A stretch of 17,750 bases of DNA from Chloroflexota bacterium. Its GTDB lineage: Bacteria; Chloroflexota; Anaerolineae; B4-G1. The notes below the pieces were generated by a model that worked only from the letters and a program-made list of their open reading frames with translations, did not search any database and was not told the DNA's origin. Of the stretch, positions 1 through 7,819 are shown piece after piece. The stretch covers positions 1-17,750 of the forward strand of contig JAAEPW010000784.1 of NCBI GenBank assembly GCA_024232355.1, given 5' to 3'. Numbering within the stretch: position 1 is the first letter of the stretch; each line of letters starts with the position of its first letter. The position numbers and the translations under genes are program-made.

Positions 1-14
1 AATCACATAACTGA

Positions 15-98
15 AACCGCGGATGAACGCAAATGAACGCAGATTTTTACTAAATTCACCACTTTTGCATCTGTGTTGATCTGTGTATATCTGCGGTT
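15..98. repeat. Long palindromic repeat with ~10-bp internal periodicity
   Basis: Arms 15-44 and 69-98 are imperfect inverted repeats beginning AACCGC and ending GCGGTT. Each arm is built from roughly 10-bp direct repeats of the form GATGAACGCA. No coding potential was seen. The layout resembles the palindrome at 10378-10510, and the ACGGATTTC-type sequences near 15760 and 16910 have a similar period. It is most likely a non-coding dispersed repeat. Stretch 1-356 holds only this element and the next one. Confidence 0.55.
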
Positions 99-141
99 CC
101 ATTCTAGTTGTGTCATTTCGCGTCGATGTACAAAGGTGATG

Positions 142-337
142 CTAGTACACGACGGCGGAAATCCTTCCGCAGTTTTCGGAAACCCGATGAATACCCATGC
201 TCGCCAGGGATCGACAGATCCCGGCTTTGCGCGACGAAAATTGGCTCCGAAAACGATAAAAACAACGATTTAGGCGGGGATCTGATGATCCCCTTGGAGC
301 AGTAACTGCCGAAGGATTTCCGCCCAACTGCACTAGT
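142..337. mobile_element. MITE-like element with 21-bp inverted repeats
   Basis: Positions 154-174 and 304-324 are inverted repeats with one mismatch (left arm GGCGGAAATCCTTCCGCAGTT). The similarity weakly extends outward to CTAGT (142-146) and ACTAGT (332-337). The interior holds two perfect small hairpins, GGGATC/GATCCC near 207-222 and GGGGATC/GATCCCC near 278-295. There is no transposase ORF, so a non-autonomous element is the best reading. It ends about 8 bp before the Shine-Dalgarno of the acetyltransferase gene, so that gene's promoter must lie inside or beyond it. Confidence 0.5.
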
Positions 338-356
338 TCGAGTAAAGGAGCACACT

Positions 357-1142
357 ATGATCCCAATCACCCGTCTACAATCATACTTGCGCCACAACGC
401 GCGCCAGCAATACGACGTTGTTCCAGTGCCACCATTTACGCTTTTCTTTCACCCCAGCGACCCACTCGCGTATTTCAACTATGCCATCCCAGATGGGCCA
501 ACATCGGGCCAAGACTTGCACGAGCCGTTGACGACGCTGCGGGCGACCTTTGCAGTGCGAGACCGCCAGTCCCGCTTCGAGTTCATCCAAGAGTTTGCGC
601 CCCACCTGGCGCCTGCGCTGTGCGCGGCAGGGTTTGTCCAAGAGGCGTGCCAACAATTGATGATCTGCACACCAGAGACGTACTGCCCGACCCCCGACGT
701 CATCACCGGGCTGACCATAACGACACTTACCGACAGTTCCCCAACGACCGACGTCCAGGCCTTTCTCACTACACAGCGCCAGGGATTCAACCCAAACGAT
801 GCGACGCAGGCCACAGAGCAAGAGGCCGAACGATTTCTGCAAGAACTATGCGGCGGCGCGGCCTTTTTAGCACGGTTGGACGGACAGCCTGCCGGGGTCG
901 CAATGCTCACACCCCCCTTTGACGCGATCACCGAAGCCGTCGGCATCGCCACCCACGAGTCGTTCCGCCGAAAAGGCGTGGCATCGGCGCTGACGGCCCA
1001 GGCAGTGCGGGTGGCGTTTGACCAAGGTGTCAAGGTCGTCTGCCTAACCGCTGCCGATGAGCGCGCCGGGCGTCTGTACGAGCGCGCCGGCTTTTACCCG
1101 TATGCCACGATGCTGGCTTGTATAGATGAACGAATAAAGTAG
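357..1142 (+). CDS. GNAT-family N-acetyltransferase
   Basis: This 261-residue protein has a C-terminal GNAT fold that would transfer an acyl group from acyl-CoA to an amine; the acceptor cannot be read from sequence. The acyl-CoA binding loop is at about residues 195-220, with the R-R-K-G-V-A signature at 204-209. It is followed by the typical LYERAGF segment at 240-246. Residues 1-115 (including AGFVQEACQQLM) resemble the degenerate N-terminal GNAT half found in tandem-GNAT proteins; this is inference. The start is supported by AAGGAG at 345-350, 6 bp before the ATG. It is monocistronic, with a repeat element immediately on each side. The enzyme class is fairly sure and the substrate is unknown. 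Confidence 0.85.
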   Translation: MIPITRLQSYLRHNARQQYDVVPVPPFTLFFHPSDPLAYFNYAIPDGPTSGQDLHEPLTTLRATFAVRDRQSRFEFIQEFAPHLAPALCAAGFVQEACQQLMICTPETYCPTPDVITGLTITTLTDSSPTTDVQAFLTTQRQGFNPNDATQATEQEAERFLQELCGGAAFLARLDGQPAGVAMLTPPFDAITEAVGIATHESFRRKGVASALTAQAVRVAFDQGVKVVCLTAADERAGRLYERAGFYPYATMLACIDERIK

Positions 1143-1146
1143 GGGA

Positions 1147-1338
1147 CAAATCAGGGCTATTCAACTCTGATCGCCTTGGTTATCACAGCACGGCGCTGAA
1201 CTGCCGTGCTAATAGCAAAACCCCGCTTTGCGGGCTAGTGACAGCCTCCGCAGGAGGGTGCGGATGTTACGCATCTGACCGCTTTCTAGCCGGATGGTTT
1301 AGCGTCTGGCGTTGGGAGAACTGAACAGCCCTAATTTG
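1147..1338. mobile_element. TIR-bounded structured element with four consecutive hairpins
   Basis: Ends 1147-1163 and 1322-1338 are inverted repeats matching at 15 of 17 positions (CAAATCAGGGCTATTCA against its partner). Inside lie four successive small hairpins: 1187-1210 (8-bp stem AGCACGGC/GCCGTGCT), 1222-1234 (CCCGC/GCGGG), 1245-1257 (CCTCC/GGAGG) and about 1263-1275 (GATG/CATC). The first lies 45 bp after the acetyltransferase stop and could act as its terminator, although no T-run follows. The terminal motif TGAACAGCCC recurs near 5267 and 11581. It is either a MITE or a structured RNA; sequence alone does not decide. Confidence 0.45.
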
Positions 1339-1700
1339 CGTCCCTTGGAATACCCGGAAAATCTATGCATCGGACACCCCATCAAGTTTGCAATTCGTAC
1401 TTTTTCGCCAAGGATGATATACTTTATTGTGGTATTTTTAATATTTTGCATACCAATCTCGGTTGTAATTGTCAGTCACACGTGAGCAAACACGATAGGG
1501 CGAGATTAAAATGATCGTGCAGACGACCAAACAGACCTGCAACACAATCTCCTGTTCCAGTAATTCTGCCCTCCTGCCCCCCCCGAAAATAGACACTCCC
1601 TTTACCGCAGCATCTGACAAGGAGGTAATTTCTATCGGACATTCCGTTTCACGCTTTACATTTCACACAATCGATACTCATATACAAGGAGAACAATCAA
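1321..1700 (+). promoter_or_regulatory. Duplicated promoter/leader region, copy 1
   Basis: About 380 bp ending at the start codon is nearly identical to 5266-5648, which precedes the paralogous gene. A conserved TATACT at 1418-1423, preceded by GGATGA, is the best -10 candidate, although no good -35 is seen. It would give an unusually long 5' leader of ~270 nt. The leader contains a conserved CACGAT/ATCGTG stem near 1489-1517 and ends with AAGGAG (1686-1691), 9 bp before the ATG. No known riboswitch class was recognised. Confidence 0.5.
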
Positions 1701-4700
1701 ATGAAGACCAAGCGTTTAGCATTAACCTTATTTCTGGGCCTGGGAATGACCCTGGCCTTTTTGGGACTGCTGGCTGCCGGGTCGATGACCCTGGTCCACG
1801 CAGACACCTACACCGTGATCAACACCAATGCCAGCGGTCCCGACTCATTGCGGCAGGCGATCATCGACGCTAACGCCAACCCCGGTCACGATATGATCGA
1901 CTTTGGCGTCAGCGGCGCCATCGTGCTGACGGATGCGTTGCCGGTGATCAACGATGATCTGACCATCAGCGGGCCGGGCGTGGAGCAGTTGGCCGTGAGC
2001 GGCGATAACCAGTTCCGCGTGTTCGAGATCGACGGCAGCGCGGCGGTGACAATGACGGGGCTGACGGTACGCGATGGCCGCAGTGAAAAAGGCGCTGGCA
2101 TTTACAACGAGGGTATGTTGCTCCTCAATGATATGATCGTGGACAGTAATGTAGCTACATCCACCACAGATTCCGCTTACGGTGGCGGCATCTATAACCA
2201 GGGCGCAATGACACTGACTGCGGCCATCGTCAGTGACAACGTCATCAAAACAACGAATGGCGGCTTTGGAGCCAATGGTGGCGGCATCTGTAACTATTAC
2301 GAGGGCACGTTGGTCATCAGTGATGTGCTCGTGGCCGGCAATATAGTTACATCGACCACAGGTTCCGCTTTCGGTGGCGGCATCTATAACAGAGGCGTAA
2401 TGACGTTGACTGCAGCCACCGTCAGCGATAACGGCGCCACGACAGTGATTAACGGCTCCTCAGCATCCGGTGGCGGCATCTATAACTATTCCGGGGGCAC
2501 GTCGCTCCTCAGTGATATGATCGTGGACAGCAATATAGTTACGTCCACCACAGGTTTCGCTTCCGGTGGCGGTATCTATAACGGAGGCACACTGGCGCTA
2601 ACTGCGACCATCGTCAGCAACAACGTCGCCACAACAACAGCTAGCAGCCGTGCAGCTCAGGGCGGCGGCATCTGCAGCAGTTCGGGCGCATTGACGCTGA
2701 TCGCCACTACCGTCAGCAGCAATACGTCCTATGGACCCAGTGGCCAGGGCGGCGGCATTTATAGCAGATGGAATGACTTGTACGTGGATACTTCGCACAT
2801 AGTCAATAACTCAACTAGCCAAGCTGGCGGCGGCATCTCTATCTTGAATAGTAGTAACTCTATCCTGACAGGCACGCACTTGGTCAGAAACTCGTCTAGA
2901 TCCAACGCTGGCGGGATATACGTCTTTCGAAGCGATGTGGTACTACTGACGAACACACACATATATCGTAACTCGGCCTCTAGCGGCAGTGGCGGCGGGG
3001 CATACGTCAATTGGGACAGCTCGGTGCTGCACGTGAGTGGGGGGGAGATACACGATAACTTGGCCTCCTACGGCGGTGGCGGGGTATACGTGTCCATGGG
3101 CAGCTTGGTACTGATGGGTACGCACGTGTACAACAACGACTCGGGCAGCGGCTACAAAGGGGGCGGAGTGAATGCCAATGATGGCAGTGTTACCCTGGTA
3201 GACGCGCGCGTGTACAGTAATTTGGCCTCCTACGGCGGCGGGATGTACGTCTACGATGGCAGCACGACGTTGAGCGGGACGCAGGTGGTCAGCAACTCGG
3301 CTTTCTACGACGGCGGCGGGGTGTTCGTAGACAATAGCAATGTGACACTGAACGGGGGACGTATCGCGGACAACGACGCGCCTGATGGCAGTGGGGTGTA
3401 CCAGGACGGTGGGGCCATCACTCCCGCAACCGCGCTGACGGTCACGGGAGACGTCTACCAAGTTGGCGGTATCTTTGCCGGGTCCAGCCACGATCTGCGC
3501 ATCGAGGGATCGCTGCGGCAGGCAGGTGGTGACTTTTATGCACCCGACGCGCCGAACGATTTCGCCCTTACCGGTCCCTTTACCCACACCGGCGGCACCT
3601 ACCACCAGACCCAGGTCGTCACCGGCAGCAGCGACGTCGGTTTCCCCAAGGCGGGCGGCGTGATCCTCAACGCCAACAACCTGGACCTGAACAGCACCGA
3701 GGTGGCGATTACCGCCGGGGCGGATTGCACAGGCGTGACTGCCGGTGATGCGGTCGAGCACTGTTATGTGATCACGCCTACCAACAGCAGCGGCGGCACC
3801 CTCGTCACCGGGCGGGACGCCATCATCACCTTTTATTACATCGACAGCGAGGTTCCCGGGGGCCAGGCTTGTGCGGCGATGGAAGCCTACCACTGGGACT
3901 CGACCTGGAACAATATCCTGACACGGGACGGTTCTTATGGCAGCGATGGGCGCATGTGCGGCGCTGATCCGCTGTCCATCAAGGTGACGGATGTGATGAC
4001 GTTCTCACCGTTCGTTCTCAGGGGCTTGGTGGTTCCAGAGATCACAGTGCTGCCCTCCGCTCTGCTCTTTGGCGATCAGGATGTGGGCGCTGGGGCGACG
4101 GTGTCGCGGACGGTGATTATCACCAACGACGGCACTGCCAACCTGAACATCTCTAGCGTCAGCCTGACCGGGACCGATGATGGCGAGTTTGTCATCGAAA
4201 GCGACACCGGAGAGAGCATTCTGACGCCGGGCGACACGCGCACCGTCCAGGTCTCGTTCGACCCGACGACGACGGGGGCCAAATCGGCCAACCTGAGCGT
4301 CGCGTCGGACGACGGCGACGAAGCAACCGTCGATGTGGCGCTCACCGGCACGGGAACGGAAGGCGCCAACGTCGCGCCCGTGGCCGACGGCGGAGGTAAC
4401 CAGAGCGTCAACGTTGGCGAGGTCGTCACTCTGGATGGCAGCGGCAGCAATGACCCCGACGGCGACGTACCGCTGACCTACAGTTGGGCGCAAGATGGCG
4501 GCCCGTCGGTGACGTTCACGCCCAACCTCAGCATCACCACCTTTACCGCACCCACCAGCACCACCGTGCTCACCTTTACGCGCTCCGTCACCGACGCGCT
4601 GGGTCTGCCGAGCGCGCCGGTGACGGTCATCACCACCGTCAGCGAGGGCAGCGCCAACGTCGCGCCCGTGGCCGACGGCGGAGGTAACCAGAGCGTCACC

Positions 4701-4979
4701 GTTGGCGAGGTCGTCACACTGGACGGCTCCGGCAGCAGTGACCCCGACGGCAACCTGCCGTTGACCTATAGTTGGGCGCAAGATGGCGGCCCGGCGGTGA
4801 CGTTCACGCCCAACCTCAGCATCACCACCTTTACCGCACCCACCAGCACCACCGTGCTCACCTTTACGCTCACCGTCACCGACGCGCTGGGCCTGCCGAG
4901 CACGCCAGACACGGTCGTCATCACCGTCAGCGAGAATGATTTCTACATCTATCTGCCGGTGGTGCTCAGGAACCAATAA
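1701..4979 (+). CDS. Secreted beta-helix surface protein with anchor-D and tandem PKD-like domains
   Basis: The protein has 1092 residues. A Sec signal peptide covers residues 1-34 (KTKR, a long hydrophobic core, cut after VHA). An SLRQAI motif at about 50-55 is typical of the CSLREA-type N-terminal region of secreted bacterial beta-helix proteins. Residues ~115-590 form a right-handed parallel beta-helix with many GGGIYN and GGGVYV rungs, as in Pmp-like and pectate-lyase-like repeats. A Cys-containing linker (~600-775) follows, then an ASPM/SPD-2/Hydin-like choice-of-anchor-D domain (~780-885). Two near-identical 96-residue PKD-like domains (889-984 and 985-1080) precede the tail NDFYIYLPVVLRNQ. 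No catalytic residues are recognisable, so a role in adhesion or cell-surface structure is inferred. AAGGAG lies 9 bp before the ATG. It is paralogous to the next gene, and the pair arose by tandem duplication. Confidence 0.85.
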   Translation: MKTKRLALTLFLGLGMTLAFLGLLAAGSMTLVHADTYTVINTNASGPDSLRQAIIDANANPGHDMIDFGVSGAIVLTDALPVINDDLTISGPGVEQLAVSGDNQFRVFEIDGSAAVTMTGLTVRDGRSEKGAGIYNEGMLLLNDMIVDSNVATSTTDSAYGGGIYNQGAMTLTAAIVSDNVIKTTNGGFGANGGGICNYYEGTLVISDVLVAGNIVTSTTGSAFGGGIYNRGVMTLTAATVSDNGATTVINGSSASGGGIYNYSGGTSLLSDMIVDSNIVTSTTGFASGGGIYNGGTLALTATIVSNNVATTTASSRAAQGGGICSSSGALTLIATTVSSNTSYGPSGQGGGIYSRWNDLYVDTSHIVNNSTSQAGGGISILNSSNSILTGTHLVRNSSRSNAGGIYVFRSDVVLLTNTHIYRNSASSGSGGGAYVNWDSSVLHVSGGEIHDNLASYGGGGVYVSMGSLVLMGTHVYNNDSGSGYKGGGVNANDGSVTLVDARVYSNLASYGGGMYVYDGSTTLSGTQVVSNSAFYDGGGVFVDNSNVTLNGGRIADNDAPDGSGVYQDGGAITPATALTVTGDVYQVGGIFAGSSHDLRIEGSLRQAGGDFYAPDAPNDFALTGPFTHTGGTYHQTQVVTGSSDVGFPKAGGVILNANNLDLNSTEVAITAGADCTGVTAGDAVEHCYVITPTNSSGGTLVTGRDAIITFYYIDSEVPGGQACAAMEAYHWDSTWNNILTRDGSYGSDGRMCGADPLSIKVTDVMTFSPFVLRGLVVPEITVLPSALLFGDQDVGAGATVSRTVIITNDGTANLNISSVSLTGTDDGEFVIESDTGESILTPGDTRTVQVSFDPTTTGAKSANLSVASDDGDEATVDVALTGTGTEGANVAPVADGGGNQSVNVGEVVTLDGSGSNDPDGDVPLTYSWAQDGGPSVTFTPNLSITTFTAPTSTTVLTFTRSVTDALGLPSAPVTVITTVSEGSANVAPVADGGGNQSVTVGEVVTLDGSGSSDPDGNLPLTYSWAQDGGPAVTFTPNLSITTFTAPTSTTVLTFTLTVTDALGLPSTPDTVVITVSENDFYIYLPVVLRNQ
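4365..4940 (+). repeat. Tandem 288-bp repeat encoding PKD-like domains
   Basis: Units 4365-4652 and 4653-4940 are in frame and almost identical at the DNA level. Both begin GCCAACGTCGCGCCCGTGG. A third unit, a single copy, occurs in the paralogous gene from 7383. The high DNA identity implies recent duplication or gene conversion between the two genes. Confidence 0.85.
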
Positions 4980-5006
4980 CCCGCGCTTTGACACCGATAA
5001 TAACAT

Positions 5007-5042
5007 ACCCGCCCCGCTGCGCGTACAGGCAGTGGGGCGGGT
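5007..5042 (+). terminator. 3' hairpin after first surface-protein gene
   Basis: A 13-bp stem (ACCCGCCCCGCTG/CAGTGGGGCGGGT, one G-T pair) with a 10-nt loop lies 27 bp after the stop codon. No T-run follows, so it may be a U-tract-less terminator or an mRNA 3' stabiliser. The equivalent hairpin after the paralogue (7736-7775) has a compensatory base-pair change, which supports a structural role in RNA. Confidence 0.65.
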
Positions 5043-5120
5043 CGAGATTTCGGTCAATACTTTGATGGATCGAGTCTGGCCAAGAATTCTCATTATGGCA
5101 TCTAACCCCCGTCCCGGAGG

Positions 5121-5275
5121 CGGCTTGTGCGGTAGAAACTGCTCAAAATGAGATGTTCTCGCTAGAACCGCCCTCGGGGACCTTGTACTTGGCAGCACCT
5201 GTCCTGGATCGACAGGTACAGAGTTCAGGGCAAGTGTGAGGAATGAGAGCCTTGGAAAGCTAGAACTGAACAGCC
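5121..5275. repeat. Intergenic hairpins and a diverged TGAACAGCCC element
   Basis: The gap 5043-5265 holds no gene. It contains an imperfect GAGGCGG/CCGCCCTC fold (about 5120-5175), a perfect 7-bp hairpin ACCTGTC/GACAGGT at 5197-5217, and a ~50-bp segment from 5227 (CAGGGC...) to 5275 (...TGAACAGCCCC). That segment resembles 11541-11591 in its ends and in an internal GAAAG..TAGAA block. Confidence 0.35.
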
Positions 5276-5648
5276 CCAATCTGCGTCCCTTGGAAATACC
5301 CAGAAAATCTATGCAGCGGACACCCCATCAAGTTTGCAATTCGTACTTTTTCGCCAAGGATGATATACTTTATTTTGGCATTTTTAATATTTTTGCATAC
5401 CAATCTCGGTTGTAATTGTCAGTCACACGTAAACGAACACGATAGGGCGGGGATAAAATGATCGTGCAGACGACCAAACAGACCTGCAACACAATCTCTT
5501 GTTCCAATAATTTTGCCCCCTTGCCTCCCCGAAAATAGACACTCTCTTTGCCGCAGTACCCGACAAGGGGCGGTAATTTCTATCGCACATTCCGTTTCAC
5601 GCTTTACATTTCACACAATCGATACTCGTATACAAGGAGAACAGACAA
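5266..5648 (+). promoter_or_regulatory. Duplicated promoter/leader region, copy 2
   Basis: It is nearly identical to 1321-1700. The candidate -10 TATACT is at 5364-5369, with the same flanks as copy 1. The CACGAT/ATCGTG stem is kept although the bases between its arms differ. AAGGAG (5634-5639) lies 9 bp before the start codon. An upstream ATG could encode a 26-residue peptide here, but copy 1 differs by one C in a C-run that abolishes the frame, so a conserved leader peptide is unlikely. Confidence 0.5.
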
Positions 5649-7709
5649 ATGAAGATTAGACGTTTAGCATTGACCTTGTTTCTGGGCCTGGTCCTGACCT
5701 TGGCGACGCTGTGGGCGCTGGCTATCCCCGGCGTTCTGGCAGCAGATATTGGCGTAACCATCTTTACCGACGGCGGCCCGGGTTCTTTGCGGGAGGCAAT
5801 TACGACAGCCAACGGCAATGGAGAAGACGACACCATCACGCTGCCCGCCGGAACCTATACCCTCACCATCATCGGGACGGACGAAGACAGCAACGCCACC
5901 GGTGACCTGGATATCACCAGTTCAGACGCACTGGCCATTACGGGCGCGGGAGCGGAGAACACCACCATCAACGCCAACGGCATAGACCGGGTATTGCATA
6001 TCCATGCCGGCACGGTGGTCATCTCTGGCGTAACTATTTACAACGGCAGCATTATTAGTGGTAACAATGGCAGCATTATTAATGGTAACGGCGGTGGCAT
6101 CTATAATGATGACGCGGGCCTGACCTTGATCAATACTCGAGTTTATGGTAACTCGGCCGACGACGGCGGCGGGGTGTACGTTGGCTCTGGCAGCACGACG
6201 ATGACCGGGACGCAGGTGCTCAGCAACTCGGCCTACGTTGGCGGCGGGGTGTACGTTTACGAGGGCAGCGCGACGATGATCGGGACGCAAGTGCTCAACA
6301 ACTCGGCCTCTTCCGAGGGCGGCGGGGTATATGTCCTCTATGGCAGCGCGACGCTGAACGCGAGCGGGGGGATGATCAACAGCAACTCGGCCTCCTCCGA
6401 GGGCGGCGGGGTGTTCGTCTACGAGGGCAGCGCGACGCTGACCGGGACGCAGGTGCTCAGCAACTCGGCCGACAATGGCGGCGGGGTGTACGTTCACTAT
6501 GGCAGCGCGACGCTGAACGCGAGCGGGGGGATGATCAACAGCAACTTGGCCTCCTCCGAGGGCGGCGGGGTGTACGTCTACCAGGGCAGCGCGACGCTGA
6601 CCGGGACGCAGGTGCTCAGCAACTTGGCCTCCTTCTCCGGCGGCGGGGTGTACGTCCACTATGGCAGCGCGACGCTGAACGCGAGCGGGGGGATGATCGA
6701 CAACAACTCGGCCTCCGAATCCGGCGGCGGGGTGTTCGTCTACGAGGGCAGCGCGACGCTGGCCGGGACGCAGGTGCTCAACAACTCGGCATCCTCCGGC
6801 GGCGGGCTTTACCTATCTTCCAGCGGCGCAATTATCGCCGCCAATAGTTGTATTGTCCAGAACAGCGACATAGCAGTAGTTTACGGCGATATTGCTACCG
6901 GCACGCTGAATGCGAGCGATAACTGGTGGGGCTCTGCTAACGGTCCCGGCGGCGAGGGATCCGGCGATGGTGATACGGTCAGTACAGGTGTGAGTTACAT
7001 GCCTTTCAAGACCGTGGCCCCAGCGGGCTGTTCTGACAGGATACAACCCGCCCCTGAAATCACGATTATGCCTTTGAGTCTGGCCTTTGGCGGCCAGGAC
7101 GTGGACGATGGTCCAACGGCCTCGCAGACGGTGACCATCACCAACGACGGTGACGCCGACCTGCACGTCAGCAGTATCTCTTTGACCGGGAGCGATCTGA
7201 CCGAATTTGCCATCGAGAGCGGCGGCATCGCGGTCACCCTGACGGCAAACAGCACCCACACCGTCCAGGTCTCTTTCGACCCGACGACAGCAGGGGCCAA
7301 ATCGGCCAACCTAAGCGTCGCGTCGGACGACGACGATGAAGCAACCGTCGATGTGGCGCTCACCGGCACGGGAACGGAAGGCGCCAACGTCGCGCCCGTG
7401 GCCGACGGGGGCGGCAACCAGAGTGTCACCGTTGGCGAGGTCGTCACACTGGACGGCAGCAACAGTTATGACCCCGACGGCGACGTGCTGCTAATCTACA
7501 GTTGGGCGCAAGAGGACGGGCCGGCGGTGACGTTCACGCCCAACCTCAGTATCACCACGTTCACCGCGCCCACCAGCACCACCGTGCTCACCTTTACGCT
7601 CACCGTCACCGACGCGCTGGACCTGCCGAGCACGCCAGACATGGTCGTCATCACCGTCAGTGATACCTATTACCATATCTACCTGCCGGTGGTGCTCAGG
7701 GGTTCATAA
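5649..7709 (+). CDS. Secreted beta-helix surface protein with anchor-D and PKD-like domains (paralogue)
   Basis: The protein has 686 residues. A Sec signal peptide (~1-31) begins MKIRRLALTLFLGL like its neighbour. An SLREAI motif and a DTITLPAGTY-type segment follow. The beta-helix at ~105-400 is made of strikingly regular alternating rungs, GSATLTGTQVLSNSA and GSATLNASGGMINSN, each capped by EGGGVYV. A DNWWG..NGP segment (~421-431) is common at the end of such helices. Then come a choice-of-anchor-D-like domain (~469-575), one PKD-like domain (~579-674) and the tail YYHIYLPVVLRGS. It is shorter than its paralogue mainly in the helix and by one PKD unit. No enzyme signature was found, so an adhesin or surface-layer role is inferred. 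The SD AAGGAG lies 9 bp upstream of the ATG. Confidence 0.85.
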   Translation: MKIRRLALTLFLGLVLTLATLWALAIPGVLAADIGVTIFTDGGPGSLREAITTANGNGEDDTITLPAGTYTLTIIGTDEDSNATGDLDITSSDALAITGAGAENTTINANGIDRVLHIHAGTVVISGVTIYNGSIISGNNGSIINGNGGGIYNDDAGLTLINTRVYGNSADDGGGVYVGSGSTTMTGTQVLSNSAYVGGGVYVYEGSATMIGTQVLNNSASSEGGGVYVLYGSATLNASGGMINSNSASSEGGGVFVYEGSATLTGTQVLSNSADNGGGVYVHYGSATLNASGGMINSNLASSEGGGVYVYQGSATLTGTQVLSNLASFSGGGVYVHYGSATLNASGGMIDNNSASESGGGVFVYEGSATLAGTQVLNNSASSGGGLYLSSSGAIIAANSCIVQNSDIAVVYGDIATGTLNASDNWWGSANGPGGEGSGDGDTVSTGVSYMPFKTVAPAGCSDRIQPAPEITIMPLSLAFGGQDVDDGPTASQTVTITNDGDADLHVSSISLTGSDLTEFAIESGGIAVTLTANSTHTVQVSFDPTTAGAKSANLSVASDDDDEATVDVALTGTGTEGANVAPVADGGGNQSVTVGEVVTLDGSNSYDPDGDVLLIYSWAQEDGPAVTFTPNLSITTFTAPTSTTVLTFTLTVTDALDLPSTPDMVVITVSDTYYHIYLPVVLRGS
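6187..6830 (+). repeat. In-frame beta-helix rung repeat array
   Basis: Eight rung units begin with GGCAGC(G/A)CGACG at about 6187, 6263, 6342, 6426, 6501, 6585, 6663 and 6747. From the third onward they alternate between two types, giving a higher-order period of 159-162 bp (two rungs). DNA identity between like units is very high, which suggests recent expansion by slippage or unequal recombination. All steps are multiples of three, so unit gain or loss would keep the frame. Confidence 0.85.
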
Positions 7710-7735
7710 CCCGCGCTTTGACACCGGCAAACAAC

Positions 7736-7775
7736 GCACTCGCCCCGCTGCTCGTACAGGCAGCGGGGCGAGTGC
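7736..7775 (+). terminator. 3' hairpin after second surface-protein gene
   Basis: A perfect 15-bp stem (GCACTCGCCCCGCTG/CAGCGGGGCGAGTGC) and a 10-nt loop lie 27 bp after the stop, the same offset as in the first paralogue. Relative to that copy, a C-G pair has become T-A, a compensatory change. There is no T-run. It separates the surface-protein gene from the downstream two-component operon and argues against the regulator starting at 7718. Confidence 0.7.
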
Positions 7776-7784
7776 TGTACATCC

Positions 7785-7813
7785 TCTCAGCGTATTCTCA
7801 GCATACTCTCAGC
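7785..7813 (+). promoter_or_regulatory. Three 11-bp-spaced TCTCAGC direct repeats (OmpR/PhoB-type site)
   Basis: TCTCAGC occurs at 7785-7791, 7796-7802 and 7807-7813, each separated by 4 bp. The 7+4 layout on one DNA face is the hallmark of OmpR/PhoB-family boxes. The array ends 6 bp before the -35 of the regulator promoter. The likely ligand is the regulator encoded immediately downstream, implying autoregulation. Confidence 0.6.
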
Positions 7814-7819
7814 CTCGTC

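Noticed and set aside
1187..1320. c-di-GMP or other known riboswitch in the hairpin cluster
   Set aside because: The conserved sequence signatures of riboswitch classes I know are not present.
1511..1873. Possible leader-encoded protein upstream of the first surface gene
   Set aside because: The duplicate leader differs by one base in a C-run, giving a stop after 26 codons. The frame also overlaps the signal peptide of the real gene in another frame.
2943..5279. Long minus-strand open frames (316 and 424 codons) opposite the first surface-protein gene
   Set aside because: They are mirror frames of GC-rich, repetitive coding DNA. The proteins are periodic and arginine-rich with no recognisable domain, while the plus strand has a full signal peptide and domain series.
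5922..6659. Minus-strand 245-codon frame with VDVHPAA repeats
   Set aside because: It is the antisense image of the beta-helix rung repeats; its periodicity comes entirely from the plus-strand gene.
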